From contig JAVTVJ010000117.1 in NCBI GenBank assembly GCA_034509425.1, positions 1,178,001 to 1,242,000 on the forward strand: a stretch of 64,000 nt of DNA. Direction: 5' to 3'. Below, piece by piece: positions 63,111 to 64,000 of the stretch. The notes under the pieces are model-generated. The model was not told where the DNA came from, did no database searches, and saw only the letters and a list, made by a program, of their open reading frames with translations. The position numbers and the translations under genes were made by a program. Within the stretch, counting starts at the first letter, position 1. Every line of letters starts with the position of its first letter. Source of the stretch: Eopsaltria australis. Its lineage: Eukaryota; Chordata; Aves; Passeriformes; Petroicidae.

Positions 63111-63910
63111 TTAGTCTCTCCAAATCCTACGAAGGGATGAGAAATAATCTCTGATCCCTTCAGGGCCTCTGCTGCAGACTTCAGGGGGAGGACTCTCCAG
63201 TGGATTCCCCTCAAAATTGCATGAGCAGCAGTTGTATCCCCAGTCCAGGTTCACCAGCTCCCCAAAGGCTGCTGGAAGGGACCGTAGATGGTTGTTTCCC
63301 AACCAAGTGTGTGCAGATTCCTTAGAAGGCAGACATCCTCAGGAAGGCTCTCCAGTGAGTTAAAGAGCAATAGCAACGTTTCCAGTTTCTCCAGATGCCG
63401 AATGCTGGAGGGGATGGTCTCTATTTTGTTGTCACTCACATCCAGAAAGGTGAGGCTCCTCAGCTGGCAGAGGGGTGCAGGCAGCTCGCTGAGGCTGTTG
63501 TTGGCAAGGTGGAGGCTGTGCAGCCTTTGGAGGGCCCCCATCTCTTTGGGCAGTGAGCTCAGGCTGTTGTTGCTCAGAGTGAGCCTCTCCAAGTGACTCA
63601 AAGTGCCAATTTCAGCAGGGATTTCCTTCAGGTTGTTGGAGTCCATGTAGAGGCAGGTGAGGTTCCTCAGACGGCCGATTTCCTGGGGAAGCAGCTCCAT
63701 CCTGTACCTCAGGCAGCTCTCTCGTTCTGGGCTCATCTCCAGCACCTGCAGCTGGTCCAAGCCAAAGACCTGTGTGGGAACTGACAGCAGCTCTCTGCCA
63801 GAGATCTTGAGTTTCTTCTTCCCTTCGTATTTCGGATCGTGCTCTGTCAGGTACCTCCAGAGTGGATCAGCTCCTGGACAGGCACATCTGGGAGAGATGA
63901 CTGCATCCAT
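63111..63910 (-). CDS. Small leucine-rich-repeat protein, single-base frameshift in the last repeat
   Basis: The frame opens at the ATG ending at 63910, preceded by GAT and followed by G (acceptable Kozak context). An in-frame TGA lies about 13 codons upstream. Residues about 1-33 are a non-repeat lead. From about residue 34 the protein is a run of 23-residue LRRs of the LxxLxLxxNxLxxLPxxI type: 34-53, 54-83 (with about seven extra residues), 84-106, 107-129, 130-152, 153-175 and 176-198. After codon 202 the frame breaks: one base is missing near 63304-63306. The next frame continues the eighth repeat, then a Cys-containing cap ending in RRIWRD and a stop at 63111-63113. With that base the protein would be about 266 residues. 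PS-type LRR proteins are usually intracellular binding scaffolds; no enzyme domain, signal peptide or membrane segment is visible. I do not recognise the orthologue. It may be single-exon or the last exon of a longer gene: a possible splice acceptor (TTCAACCAG) lies just upstream of the ATG. The reading as an LRR protein is secure; its functional state is not. Confidence 0.86.
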
Positions 63911-64000
63911 ATCCCACCAGAACAGTGGCTGGTTGAATGGAGACTGTCAGTCACAATTACTTGTATGCTCCACAGGCAGCCTCTGAGGTTTTTGGTGGAT
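63911..64000 (-). other. Upstream flank of the LRR gene
   Basis: The LRR frame stays open upstream of the ATG for about 13 codons to an in-frame TGA near 63950. A pyrimidine-containing stretch ending TTCAACCAG could be a splice acceptor, in which case the true start is outside the window; otherwise this is 5' UTR. Confidence 0.4.

Overview
The window looks like an intergenic, AT-rich stretch of a bird nuclear genome. The main evidence is about a dozen truncated CR1 LINE fragments, many ending in the bird-type ATTCTATG-like tail. CR1 also occurs in crocodiles and turtles, but the low repeat load (about 3.5 kb of recognisable CR1 in 64 kb) and the subfamilies seen fit a bird best. I cannot name the species. 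I see no prokaryotic gene layout, CRISPR array, tRNA or rRNA gene, or recognisable retroviral pol.

Layout: from base 1 to about 63.1 kb I find no protein-coding exon I can defend. That stretch is unique sequence with scattered CR1 fragments. Plus-strand fragments are near 0.57, 15.03, 20.57, 41.80, 44.17, 49.76 (weak) and 57.95 kb. Minus-strand fragments are near 5.27, 8.27, 15.93, 29.89, 34.78, 54.42 and 56.60 kb (weak). Two of them (5.27-6.01 kb, minus; 57.95-58.56 kb, plus) still carry readable pieces of the CR1 reverse transcriptase; the others are short 3' ends. The window also holds small microsatellites and homopolymers, a perfect 30-bp tandem duplication near 35.0 kb, a CpG-richer patch near 33.7-34.1 kb, and several AT-rich homeobox-site-like blocks that could be conserved noncoding elements.

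The only convincing gene is at the right edge on the minus strand (63,111-63,910). It encodes a small leucine-rich-repeat protein with about eight PS/SHOC2-type repeats. One base is missing after codon 202, so the last repeat and the C-terminal cap lie in another frame. This is either a sequencing error or a recent loss-of-function change. Its upstream side continues past the window or begins just inside it.

I did not find a clearly new biological system. The items most worth checking are the frameshifted LRR gene, the CpG patch, the A-tailed block at 36.58-36.86 kb bounded by a 9-bp direct repeat, and the candidate noncoding elements.
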